A stretch of 64,000 bases of DNA from Serpula lacrymans var. lacrymans S7.9 (Eukaryota; Basidiomycota; Agaricomycetes; Boletales; Serpulaceae). The DNA lies in NCBI RefSeq assembly GCF_000218685.1, contig NW_006763292.1, forward strand, positions 1,375,283-1,439,282, read 5' to 3'. Below are positions 43,958 through 55,269 of the stretch, one piece after another. A program made the position numbers and the translations under genes. Each line of letters opens with the position of its first letter. Positions within the stretch are counted from its first letter, which is position 1. The notes under the pieces were generated by a model. That model was given only the letters and a program-made list of their open reading frames with translations, ran no database searches and was not told the origin of the DNA.

Positions 43958-45600
43958 TTACACCAGTGGCAGAGCCATGGGCTGGACCTCATTTACAGGG
44001 GCGCCTGACCTGTCTTTCATAGTCTCTACTGCATTTTTCTCCGTAGAGTGCGCCATATTGGGTATGAGAATTCTTTCAGTATCCGCCGCTGATGCTGCAC
44101 TTTTCAGTGATCTACCCGCCGCAGCAGCTGCGTCTGTTATTTTACTATGCGCCGCTTCTGCTGCGGTTGTACTTTTGTTTGGGGTTTCTTTTACCAGTCC
44201 CCTTTTCTGGTTTGCATCTTTCATGCCGTTCCTTCCTTCTTTCTTTGTCTTTGATTCTTTGTATAAATCTTTTTCATTTGTCTCTTCAGTATATGTGGAA
44301 TCATTGACAGGAAGAACAGAGAAAGGATTGACATATTTGGGCTGGGCCAACTGATGCTTCATCAGTTGCCTCTTTAAAAATCCAGTTTCAGAGCTTCACC
44401 CTCTTCTTTTGATAATGCCGCTATCATTGCGTGCAAGTCAACTTTGTTCTTCCCTTCCGTGGGACAGAACTTTCTGATATGTCCTTTGACTCCGCATTTG
44501 AAGCAGAGTCCTTCTTTTCTATATTTGGCTTTGTCTATCTCCATGGGTTGCCCAGCACCCGTGTAGACAGTTCTGGTTCTGTCTTTGGTTCCAGAATAAG
44601 CCTTCTTACTTCCTCTGTCATCCTTCCTCGTTCCGGTCCTCTCCATCTGACCAAAATACCCCTTCTTCTCTTTCTCTCTTTCTCTCCATATCTGATCATA
44701 ATTTAGGAGTAGTTTCCTCCACTCCTTGTATCTGTTTGGTGGCAGCCTGCTGACATAGAGCTTGTCCACAACTGTATAGTTCATGTTTTTCTTTAGCAGG
44801 GTGATCAGAATGAAGTCATCCTTGTATCCTGCCTTCCTTCGTAGGCTATCAAACTCTAAGAAGAAGTCACTTGCAGTCTTATTATCCTGTTTTAGGTGTA
44901 AGATCTGGTTCGTGATTTTTCTTCTTCATAATTGTTTTTGAAGGTTTTAGTTAGCCTTCTTTCAAAGATCACCCATCTTTGGTACTGTGCCTGTTCCAGT
45001 GCTGAGGTACCGGACATTTTATCTTCTAGCCATTCACTTCTAAAGCTCGTGGCTGTTCCTTCTTCCATATATGATAGCACAAAGGCTATCTTCTTCTTTT
45101 CATCTCCGAAGTATTCTGGGTCTTCTTCGAAGTGAAGTGAGATATGTTCTATGAAGTTTTTAAACTTTGTTTGATCGCCATTGAAAGTAGGTGGATTATC
45201 AAGTGCACTTCTAATCCTTCCTCAATCTCTCTTTTCTCCTCCTCTGTCGTTCTTTCATATCTCGGAATTGGTAGTGATCTGTCACTCCCATAATCCTCTG
45301 TACTCTGCCGCCTCTTCCTCCACTCTTTCTGCTGCCTGATGGGCCCTCATCCGCCCCTCTCTTTCTTTTTCTGTTGCTTCTGTCACCCTTCTGGCAACTT
45401 CCGCTTCCATCATTCTCTGCATCCATTCTTGGATCTCTGGTGTTAGACCAGCCAGTATTGTCAGTTGAGTCTGGCTGGGTCCAGCTTCCAGCAATGCCCT
45501 GATTAGGTTGGTCATGCTGTCTGTCATGCTGCTTACTGATGGTTTTTTTTTGCCAAAATCGTGTGAATTCAACGGTTCTTTGGTAAGACAGGTTCAATTG
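43958..45600 (-). pseudogene. gypsy B gag
   Basis: The N-terminal part (45572 downward) has ALLEAGPSQTQLTILAGLTP and EIQEWMQRMM. The capsid core at 45080-44892 reads SYMEEGTATSFRSEWLEDKM, AQYQRWVIFERRL and FKNNYEEE. The next part (44784-44374) has NYTVVDKLYVSRLPPNRYKE and the CCHC zinc knuckle CFKCGVKGHIRKFC. A Thr/Ala/Lys-rich tail runs to a TAA at 43958. Frameshifts near 45210, 44890 and 44370 divide it. The zinc knuckle is complete (C-x2-C-x4-H-x4-C). Confidence 0.85.
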
Positions 45601-46341
45601 ATTCTTGTTTGATCTGGGGGGTAGGGGTGCATAGTGATGCTGATTTTATTGTTTCTATTTCTGGTGCTTCAAATTCACAACACCACAGAAATGTATGTGT
45701 ATAGCTTTGTTCGGTAGCTATCCAACGTTCTAAATTGTCTCTGTGCATACACAGGAGTTCACCAATGACAAATCAGATCGATACACCGCTGTGAAGATCG
45801 CAGATGCTGTCTCTCTGTTTGATAAATGGGCCCTCTTCTGTCCCAAACTATCGTGTACGTAGGGTGATATAAATGTGTTTACAAAAGGTAGGTAAAAAAT
45901 ATGGTAATACATTGGGGTCCGAACGGTTGTCCCAATGTGATCCGCTTATTAAGCTGTCAATCCCTCTCCGACTGGCAGACGCAAGTGCGTGGCCTGGTCA
46001 GAGGTATTCAAAAATGAAGATAGGTAAAGTGTTCTAACTAAACTTCACTCGGTTCCACACCGGGTAAAGTCGTAACTACTGGGATAGGAGTAAGGGGAAT
46101 TTCCTCGAGAGAGTGTGTGTCTCTGGGGAAAAAGGATATAATAGTTGATGGTTGTGGGTGGATGGGAAGTGAGGTGGTAGGAGTTATGTTGGTAGATGTT
46201 ATGGTTATGAAAACAAGATAGATGATGATGAATAGGATTGGAATGGCAAATGTTAGGATGATGGTTATGATTGTAGCTGCTGTTAATATCATATACAGTG
46301 CTTGACTTCCAGCTGTTGATTGTGTGAGAACCAGACCCAAA
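45601..46341 (-). other. gypsy B leader with a hydrophobic ORF
   Basis: GGGTCCGAACGGTTGTCC and TCCGCTTATTAAGCTGTCAA match the leader of element A, diverged. A minus-strand open frame (46340-46038) encodes ALYMILTAATIITIILTFAI and further Ile/Thr-rich residues, long enough for a membrane helix. It begins at a non-ATG codon beside the LTR; its first ATG would be at the MILTAAT position. It may only reflect composition. Confidence 0.5.
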
Positions 46342-46612
46342 CTAACAGAGGTCTAGTAATCAAAGCGCAAGCAAGGTCTAACAACCATGTATAAAGATGT
46401 AATCAACAGCTGGGGGATATGTACAAGAGGTAGCTGTATATATACTGGAGAACATGTGTTATAAATGAGGTGCTGACTGAGTGACATGCGTAAGGCATGA
46501 GGCGCTTGGTAATTGCCTTTGTAAGTGACTACATCATAGGTCACGTGTTTGATCATGTGACTATAATTAGATAAGATTTTGAGAGATAAGAGATATGATG
46601 GGTTTGTTATCA
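46342..46612 (-). repeat. Probable 5' LTR of gypsy element B
   Basis: In element orientation it would run from TGATAACAAACCC to CTAGACCTCTGTTA, about 270 bp. It has a TATATATAC box near 46437 and GTCAC(A/G)TG palindrome halves as in family C. There is no second copy in the window and no target duplication, so the borders are estimates. Confidence 0.5.
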
Positions 46613-47242
46613 GTCGAGATTGAAGTATCAGAAGTAAGGGATCATGACACTGTGCCTCCATATTGTGTTATTCTGGGCTATCATCAGGACGGCTATAAAG
46701 CTGATGTTGTTGACTATATCTCATACCAAGAGGCTTGCAAAGAATTATTCCACAGTCCCTGCAGCCATGTTGCCTTGTTGCAAGGGGGTATAGTCTGGCG
46801 CCTAGCAGTAGATGCTGTATCTGTAGACACGGACTTATCGGGACCCTCTGGCAATGATCACAGGCCCAAGCTCATCCTAAAAACTGTGGACAGCCGCTAT
46901 TATGTTGATGATTGTCTTTCTCAGGAGGAGTTGGTTTTTATTTCTGGAGTATACCATCTTTACACCGGGCATGGCCCACAAATTTCTCATATGTCATGGT
47001 GGCCCAGGTAATCCGCATTTATGACAGGTAGTCTATGTATAGGTTTTTGGTCTTGCGCTGCTGAGGAATGGTTTTATAGTTGGCTCAAAAGACTTGCAAG
47101 CGGTGCAAAACACTGGAAGAATGTGCTAGTGATGAATAAAAAGACAATACACTTTGTAGCCTGCAGCAACCAAATTACCGATAAAGAATGCAATTGTATG
47201 AAGTATTATATGATGTTAACACAACAGTTAGATTCCCTATAG
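46595..47242 (+). pseudogene. Unrecognised protein remnant with one in-frame stop
   Basis: One frame runs from 46595 to 47242 and is interrupted only by a TAA at 47009-47011. It encodes VILGYHQDGYKADVVDYISY, LLQGGIVWRLAVDAV, LVFISGVYHLYTGHG, SHMSWWPR, [stop], GFWSCAAEEWFYSWLKRLAS. The GGI-x-W-R-L, G-V-Y-x-x-Y-T-G and S-W-W-P blocks recall multi-copy basidiomycete hypothetical proteins. I know no function. The first residues overlap the presumed LTR of gypsy B, which probably truncated the 5' end. Confidence 0.45.
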
Positions 47243-47859
47243 CAGCAATTTCCAGTTTTTTTCTTATTTTTGGTATCATTTTTGGTATAGGACTTAGATG
47301 TAGAACTTACAAACTTAGAACATTGGATAGGGCATTGTAATATAGTTTACTAATCTACCCAATCTACCCAATCTGTACTATACAATACAACTGACATTGA
47401 TGATCCAATATCCCTAATCATGCACCACCAGATGTTATGTTACATTAAGTCAATTCTTTTAGGATTCCTATATCATGGTGATAGCCTGTCTACAGGTAAC
47501 ATTGTCTCGCCCTTATTCTCTGGTGTCATGCACCAGAGATTTACTCTATTCACTTATCGCTATAAGTACACATGTACATTTGTTAGATGTTAGGCCCACT
47601 TGGCATCTGGAGCTATAGCTATAGTGCTTGTGAACTTTGGCATATATACTGGGAGGACCAGTATATATATATAGCTACTTTGTATCACACAACATTGAAC
47701 CTGCAATATATAAAAAAGTACTACGACTCTCAACACAATACTATCATGATTGCAATTGCATAATCAGATTAATATTTACTTCCCATGCAAGCATCCTGAG
47801 CAACCTGCACATCAACTTTGCCAGCTTGGCGTTTCTTGATACATGAGAGGACACTATTG
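47243..47859. other. No gene recognised; small hairpins
   Basis: A perfect 11-bp inverted repeat with a GAGGA loop (47642-47652 / 47658-47668, ATATATACTGG arms) and an 8-bp one (CTCTGGTG...CACCAGAG near 47519) are visible. There are no ORFs of note. Confidence 0.4.
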
Positions 47860-48993
47860 TTTGGGACAGGGTATTCGGGCATTACTGTTGCTTGGTAGGG
47901 AAATATTTGGCTACATGACTGTAAGTTGTGGAGAACCAAATTGTCAAAAAATGTACTGGTTCCACCATATAAGTAATTCCAACACTTCTTCAATTTTGTC
48001 CAGATCGTCAAAGAGATTGAGAATAGAGTTATAGAAGCTTTCAGAATCAGTTACTGTATCACTTTTCATAAAAACAGGCAAGAAAGTGAGAGCAAATCTG
48101 ACCTTCAGTCTCAAATTAACAATAGCAGTGAGTGAGTAATCAGGAAGGTACTTACTTGGGTAGCCGCATAGGCAATTGAAGCAGATGTAGCTTTGATCAT
48201 TTAATGAATTTTTGCATTACCAGATCAGGTTGCTTTGGGCTCTTTTCTATTGACTGAACTTGGAGATGTGAAGATGTATTTATAAGCCTGTGATAATCAA
48301 GCAACCATCTAACTAGAAAGCAAATGAGCACCTACTGATAATAGCAAACAACTTTGAAAAGCACCCCTCCAGAGATCATCTAGATTGTAATTGTAGCCTT
48401 GATAGATGAAAACCGGCCATTGATCACCCTACACTGTAAGTTTGCCATTCCTAAATTTTTCTCTAGTCCTTATTATATATGCAATGGGTATATGCAACCT
48501 TTAATCAAGCAGAATAAATTTTACTTATCATTAGACCACTCCAGTCCAGCAGAACACAGAAGAGCTCTAGTGTGCTTGTGGAAGAAACCTTGATCAGTCT
48601 TGATATTTCTCAATAATGGTGGATTAAGTGTTTGCTCACAAGGAGTTATCCAATCTAGAATAGATCACTTCAGGCCTTTTGTGTTATCTGAGTGTGCACT
48701 TGATGCACCTTGTTGAATCTGTTTGAAAATGCTATCAGCTGATGAGAAAAGAGTATCATATAACCTACCAAACTGGCCACCAAATCTGTTTCCTCACTTG
48801 AACTCTGCTGCAGACAAGCCTGCAGGCCAGGCACCATTTGCAGTAAATCCTTGAAGACCGCATACTCCCTCATTTCCCTAAGAAACAGACACATGTGTCT
48901 CATATGAATGATATAATTTGACTCACTCAGCTGTAAGCATATTAGCATCTTTGGTATCAGTAAGTTCCCCCAAGTATTGCATGCCATTGTCAA
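47860..48993 (-). pseudogene. DUF6698-like hypothetical protein remnant
   Basis: On the minus strand 48993-48670 reads FLREMREYAVFKDLLQMVPG followed by LQACLQQSSSEETDLVASL. Further downstream (about 48020-47930) a frame reads ELLIWWNQYIF. The pattern F-K-x-L-x-Q-M-I/V-P-G-L-x-x-x-L followed by a distal L-L-x-W-W-N-x-x-x-F is what I recall of a repeated basidiomycete family of unknown function (DUF6698). Stops separate the pieces. Confidence 0.4.
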
Positions 48994-50308
48994 CTAACAT
49001 CAAGATGTTGTGTAAGACATGCACAGTTCTACCAAAGTGCCTCCTATGATGTACCAGAGGATTGGCAACACTGCTGAGAAAAGAGGTAGGTGTCAGCTGG
49101 TTAGCAGAATGTCATGATCAGTGTTAGCACTCACGGTCTATGTCTGGGTCACAGTTGAAGGGCATTCTCTCTATCTTGTTGGCTTGATCTAAGCTGTGGG
49201 GAATTATGCTCAACAGGAATAGTGATCAGACAACTGTTGTAAAAGTATATGCTGTACACACATGTAGGCCTTTTACTGTTATGGAATTTGAACCAAGGAG
49301 CTTGCTTGCTTACATATTATCCTTTTAAGGCAATGACCATGGATGGTTAGTCCCTACTTTGTACCCTTAATGTTACACATTGATCTCCATTGCACACCTC
49401 TTGATCAATGTTTGGTATCTCTGGATTCAAGATCAGTTGTGCACTTGTAGATAGTTAATTAACCACCCTGACCTTGAGCTTGATCAACCAAATTCAGTGG
49501 CAAATGTGCTAATGCTGATGCTGTATCCAGCATATAAAACCTAGGTCAGTTTGCATGTACTAGTAATCAATTAGCCTCCATTTATTACTTGAATGCCAGA
49601 GACCATACCCTCAAGCTTGCCAAGCTGTTCAGAATTCAAAATGCTGTTTAGAGCCACCCTGCAGCCCTATCTTTGATGGATCCACAGGCAAGAAGTCCTA
49701 TCAAATGGACTGTTCCTTCACTTTGATGCTGAAGCAGGCAACCTGTGGCCTTGGTTGTGGTAAATCCAACCACAGTATGGCCTAGAGCTACATCATTTAA
49801 ACTCTATAATTAGGCCAATCTCGGAAGAAGGATGAAGAATTACACCTTTGGATATCACTAGTCATTGCCTGAAGTACGACTTCCTTAGCCTGTCTTGCTT
49901 ATGTGCCATGGACTCCACCAATTGATGTACATACACAGAGGTTGCCATTGTGGTCACTGACAACAACCTTTGTGCGGGTGAATATGTGGCCATTTGCTGC
50001 AACTATACCTGTGGTTATTACAGTCAGTTATATTCCTCCAGGAGTCACAACATGCTGACCAATTATTACTGGTTGTTCAGTCAACATGGAGAAGATGTAT
50101 TCCAGGAGCAGTTTGATGGTAAATAGATATTTCTTGTGAGGTACATCTTAGACTGGTTGGATCACATATGCATGTGCTGAATAAATATCAATTTTTGTAG
50201 ATATTAATGCCGCTGCACCTCCACCTGTGCTAGATTCTCATCAGCTCCTTGAAGACAAGTGAACACCCATTGGTACATATCTGTGAATATCCAATGAACC
50301 CCCATTCA
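48994..50308. other. No gene recognised
   Basis: Stops occur in every frame, with moderate GC and little CpG. It is probably old transposon sequence. I find no LTR, TIR or tandem repeat. Confidence 0.4.
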
Positions 50309-50726
50309 TGTTATGATACACAATTTTCGGACCTTTAAGTTTCATTCTCCTCTTTAAATTTCTACTGTAGTTTTCACACACTGTGCCATGTGGCACTTTC
50401 CATTTTATTCAAACTCCACTTTCTTGCACTGCACTGCCTTTTGTTATTCTTAGCTACAAGTCTCACACGCAGTGGAGCTGGTCACACAGGCAGTGCCCCA
50501 TGACATCATCAGCCACTGCCTTCATCAACTGTGTAGTGTAATGCACATGTACAAACAACCTGTAGTAGTATATATATCCCAATAGATCAAGGAGACTTCT
50601 CAGTGAGTCCTCCTGTTGTTTGCCCACAACAAACTTGGTCCCAATCCAAAGGGTAACCACTCCCCTCACTTATTTATAGCTTTATCTGAGTTGTGCGCCA
50701 GAGTATACAAACTCTTGGTTGTAACA
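50309..50726 (+). repeat. gypsy family-A 5' LTR
   Basis: It begins TGTTATGATACACAATTTTC and ends CTTGGTTGTAACA. It is followed by TTAGGACTC, the start of the leader as in element A (40330), so it is a 5' LTR and not solo. The left flank ATTCA has no partner because the 3' end is lost. Confidence 0.85.
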
Positions 50727-51440
50727 TTAGGACTCACTCTTTTTACTCTCTTGCACTTTGTGCAAACCCGGACCACAGGGTTAAGTGGACGTCTTTCGAA
50801 CAGTAAGACTTGGGAGCCAGACCGGTATTGAGCATTTGCTAGCCAGCAGAAACTTGAGCATGTACCCCAATTTTGCTGTGAGCTCCTTGTTCCAAGGTAC
50901 TAGAAAGAACCAAACAAATATACACGGCCCCCAGTGTTAAGGGGAGTACTTTAGCTCAGCAGTTGGTGTGGAACCACTGTTGATTAGTTTTAAAATACAA
51001 AAGAACTTCTTCTTTGAATACCTCTGACCAGGCTGGGCACTTGCCTCCGCCAGTTGGAGAAAGGTTGACAGCTTAACAAGCGGACCACCCCCTGACAACC
51101 ATTTGGACCAGGGTTTATTACAAATACCTTTTATATATCAACACTCTGCTGCACAATATGCATGCACAGATTTTGGTGTTGACCACCCCCCTGAAGTGGT
51201 TGAGCAAAAATTTAACAAGAAAGTCGAGATTGTTGCTGACCCCAGCGCTTTTGAGGGAGACCAGGCTTGATTTGCAGAATGGTGGATCAAGCTCCAAATT
51301 TGGATAAAGACAAACTGGGATGCATTTGCTGACAACTTCAAGATAGTAATAACAGTGCTATCAAGACTAAAAGGACCTGTGGCAGTGTCTTGTTGATAAA
51401 GTGTTTGATATGGGATAGCTACCAAAGCTTCTTTATCCTA
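50727..51440 (+). pseudogene. gypsy leader and gag fragment
   Basis: Leader blocks CAGTGTTAAGGGGAGTACT, TCTGACCAGGC and GCGGACCACCCCCTGACAAC match those at 39.9-40.2 kb in reverse. A gag frame then gives FNKKVEIVADPSAFEGD and FAEWWIKLQIWIKTNWDAFA to a stop. No pol follows, so the copy is truncated at about 51440. Confidence 0.8.
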
Positions 51441-52030
51441 GGGTTACCGGAAGTTTACAACCTAAGCTGGACAACGTGTAATAACCTAGTTTGTTTGTGG
51501 GGTGGAAGTTAATGATCCCTTATGTTGTAAGTATGTCAATAGTCCTCGTGCTCTGGAAGACTAATATGACAATGGTAGATAGGTCCTTGGTGATATAAAG
51601 GACAAGAAAGACTATGTCCAATATTATCTAGTGCCTTATCAACGTCTCTCAAATGTGCATGCTTTGTCTCATTTTTTTGGGCGCAGAGCTTCCAGTCACT
51701 ATTGAGCATTCTGGGCCATATTATAGTCACTGCTGCGGATGATCTGAGCGAGCGGTTGATAAGCTCAAGAGTATCTGAAGATAATTATTGTGATTGAAGA
51801 CAAACATGAGGTGATGGTGGAAAGCAATTGTATTACATAATCAGAATGGCAATACCATGACTATAGTACCACTGCCAAACCTTAAAAGGAGGAACTGAAT
51901 GAATATCACAGAGCATGGGCAGACAAATACATAGATACAAGTAAATTTCTATTTGTAGTCTATCAGAAAGAGTATCACTGTTTACATTTGTGCACATGAC
52001 CAGCAACAGTGTGAATGTTCCCTTGCATAA
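51441..52030. other. No gene recognised
   Basis: This is decayed sequence after the gag fragment; a 64-codon minus ORF (51730-51536) has no family features. Confidence 0.35.
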
Positions 52031-52036
52031 GCAAAA

Positions 52037-52870
52037 CTATGGGCCTAGGTACATTGTTGTAGGTAAGTGAGATGGGTCCAGACTGTACAATTGCTTGAGA
52101 GAGACCTGTGTCATTAGAGTTAGAAGTACATTTGAACCAGTATTGCCTGGTGCATCAGGTGCATAAGGTACACTGGGTACTATATTGTTCGAGGTGAGCA
52201 TGTTGGGAGGTGATCCAGGAGGGGCAGTGACCGGTGTAGTGAAGGCTGGAGTACTGGGGATAATGGCAGGTACATCCCATGGCCCATTGAGTGCATGTAC
52301 ACATTTGTCAACAGACATACCAAAGCATGGTGCAGGGGACCCTGACAAATGTATATTAATAATAAAGGCAGGAATACTGGGGATAATTGCAGGTGCATAC
52401 TGAAGCCAGGAACAGGAGGAGCTGTGGCTGGTATGTTGAATGCTGGAGCACTGGAGGTGATGGTGGTGGATACATTACCAAAGCTGGGGACATTGAAGCC
52501 AGGCATTGTAATACTGGGTGCATGTACATTGTTTGGAGCTGCTTCAGCATCTGACACCTGCCTTTAAGCCTTCACCAAAATGGTGGCTAGAATAGTGAAA
52601 GCCATAATCTGGATACACATCATTGCCATTGGGATCAAAACTGGAGCCCTCACTAACACCAGATACATGGTGATCTGAAATAAGAGTTGGCTGGGATAAA
52701 GTTTCAGGGTGAAAACCTGTAAAATTCCATTCTCCATAACTGGAATATGGGTCATTTTGAAGAAAAACATCATTCCGGCCATATACATATTTGCTGTGAA
52801 CCAGAAGCAACAGGTTGATCCTGCTCATAGTGTACATAAAAATCATTTGTAAACAAGTAATGTATAGCAT
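52037..52870 (-). other. Unrecognised Pro/Ala/Ser-rich minus-strand frames
   Basis: Three overlapping frames (52870-52544, 52557-52180, 52348-52037) share a repeated pattern such as PAFNIPATAPPVPGF, PAIIPSTPAFTTPVTAPPGS and PAIIPSIPAF. At the DNA level, GGAGTACTGGGGATAATGGCAGG and GGAATACTGGGGATAATTGCAGG form a tandem unit of about 130 bp. This looks like a low-complexity, repeat-containing protein whose frame has drifted. I know no function. Confidence 0.35.
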
Positions 52871-53306
52871 AGATGATACTTACAAGCTGTGATGATAAGA
52901 TGCTAGCACTGGTGTTGTCAAAGCTTGAGTAATTTCTTCATATTAATAATCCAGGTGAGGGCCAGAGGTACAAAATGATTTTGCAGCAAACAAAGGCTGT
53001 GTTATGGAAAACACCAACCAGACACTGGCAAGCAGTGATCTGAATTCAAAAACAAAGACAAACCTATAGCTATAGCTATAGTAACACTCCCAAGAGGATC
53101 CCTGGGTACGAGAGTGTAATCTGTCAGCTTACGGTAATATTAATTACCAATAGGTTGGTTTCAATAGACACTTACTTGCCTACAGCCTGAAAATGCAAAC
53201 ACCAGTCCTAAACCTGATATGCTATCTAGACATAGGAGTACTGATCAAAATATTAACCATCAACGTTAACAATATCAATATTGACCATAATACCATGGAT
53301 GTGGTG
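52871..53306. other. No gene recognised
   Basis: Intergenic. A short CTATAGCTATAGCTATAG run at about 53068 resembles the motif of the E1/E2 ends, but no terminus accompanies it. Confidence 0.35.
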
Positions 53307-53311
53307 GTGGT

Positions 53312-53653
53312 TAATAAAACTAAGTGAAACTCAGCCACTGCCCGAGAGGCTATAGAAACAACTTTATTATTTACCTAAATGAAACTACAATAGATGTTAG
53401 TTTAAGGTGATCTCTAATAAATATAATGTAACATACCTCAGCCGCTGCCCGAGAGGCTATAGAAACAACTGAGGTATTCCTATACTAAACCCCCTACTAC
53501 TTATAGTCGGAGGTGCTACTCGCTACAGTATAATGACTCCTAGGAGTACAATTGTGCTCCTAGGAGAACAATGGTTACTCCATGGAGTGGTGGCTATGCT
53601 CCATGGAGAACAATGGCTGCTTTGGCAGAGACCGGGTTTATCCGGTTTTGTCA
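53312..53653 (-). mobile_element. Solo copia LTR with target duplication
   Basis: On the plus strand it runs from TAATAAAACTAAG to CGGTTTTGTCA, the inverse of the copia LTR, 342 bp. GTGGT is duplicated at 53307-53311 and 53654-53658. It is the long LTR form, with two GCCTCT(C/T)GGGCAG modules and several CTCC(ATGG/TAGG)AG palindromes. Confidence 0.95.
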
Positions 53654-53658
53654 GTGGT

Positions 53659-55265
53659 GTGCACATATTAATAAATTAGGATGCTGGCTGTAGGACCCCA
53701 ACCATGTTCAAAGGGGTCTTGTCTAGCTCTCATCCCACCACCAAGGCTCACTCCCACATATTGATTTTTACATAAAAAAAAACAAGTTCCCTGCAGACTC
53801 AACAGATCCCACCAATTGCAGTTTACCCTAGAAGTATCTGATGTTTACAAACTGAAAGAGAATGCCCATTACTCACTCTAGATCTGATCATCACATGTCT
53901 TATGGCAAGGATACTGGAAGGATCAACATGAACAGATGGGTGCATACAGTTGATAAGTCCTCACCTTCTATTTTCTCACCATGCAATTGCACATTTTCCT
54001 CAAGTGGTCAATCATTTTCTGTTATATTATTGAGTCACTCTTGTTGTGGCAAAAAAAGGGATTAAGGACATTAAAGATGATGCTTTACATGAGGAGTATA
54101 AAGCTGCTACAGATGTTGTGAGGAAGGTAAGATCAGTTTTTTAAATTTTAGTTTATTATCACTTTAACATATTTGCTTCAGGCCTGTCTCTCATCATCAA
54201 GCCATAGTGATTCTTTGGGTGCAATAAAACAAAGTCTGGCCACTGCTTATCAGTCACGCACAACTCTGCAAGTGGTTGTGCCAACAACTTTTGGACCTAT
54301 TTGATGGTAGGCCATTAGGAGCTTGACCAGGTCAGCGAGGGAGTCAGTAGACTACGCCAGCTCACATGCCGTGCCTGCATCCTGGAAAATGGCAACTTGA
54401 TGGTGCCTAGTGCTGGACAATAATACACATTGAGCAAGCCTCCCACTGGACAAAATATGTACAACTACAACATGTCTTACACTGGATCTCATATGCTTAG
54501 TGGGCCCTTGATGCAGATTGCATTAGTCAGAAACGTGTAGGCTGCCAGGTGTATCAATAAGAAGTAAGCCTTTTCTTCTCTTTTCCAGCAGTTTATTGAA
54601 CATATCTGGCTGCTATTAAGATTTTATCTTTGTCGGACTCACACTATCCTTATTCACATTTGACCTGTTTTTTTACTGTTGTTGAACCTCATCATCTTTG
54701 TTTGTGTCTAACAATTGGATATTGTAGTGCGTCATGTAATTATTTATTATCTGCCCACGTGGCCGGGATTGCAATAACTAAACATATATGGGTGAAGTGA
54801 GTTAAATAAGAATTGTGTCCGTGTTAATGTACAATGCATATGAATTGTGCAGCCTTGAGATAATGATCCGTGCTATGAGTACTTAGTTTCAGTGATTTAT
54901 ATCCTCATCCTCCTCATATCTTTCATTGCAATCATATCCCCTGTCCTTGTGATAAAACTTGTTGGCTTGCAGGTCCTCCATACACTAAACTTTCTTGGAA
55001 CATTCATTGCTTGGCAGGAGATTTCTCCTCTTCCGGGATTCATTTTTGCGACAATTACTTAAATATTGCTTGACAAGCTCTATGGTTGCACAATCATTTT
55101 GGAATTTGATCAGGTAGGAGTGTTGATGGTGTGCCTTTTGGTAGGGATTTTTTGTCAAAAAACTTTAGGTGGACTTGTCGGACTTATCAGCTTGAAGAGA
55201 TTTCCCAAGTCTTTTAGGGCTTGATGGCGGTATTCAGCATGTAAGTCCAAGCAGATCTCATGGAC
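53659..55265 (+). other. Mostly unassigned; one possibly spliced fragment
   Basis: Near 54053-54300 a plus frame reads GIKDIKDDALHEEYKAATDV. Across a plausible 55-nt intron (GTAAGATC...TTGCTTCAG, about 54127-54181) it continues ACLSSSSHSDSLGAIKQSLA. I do not recognise it. The remainder up to the transposase is decayed and may contain its lost N-terminal part. Confidence 0.3.
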
Positions 55266-55269
55266 AAGA

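Noticed and set aside
46595..46612. ATG at 46595 as the true start of the unknown protein
   Set aside because: The first codons lie in what is probably the gypsy B LTR, and the protein begins abruptly; the real start is more likely lost.
47642..47668. ATATATACTGG hairpin as a transcription terminator
   Set aside because: Rho-independent terminators are not expected in a fungal genome; it is probably a by-product of TA-rich sequence.
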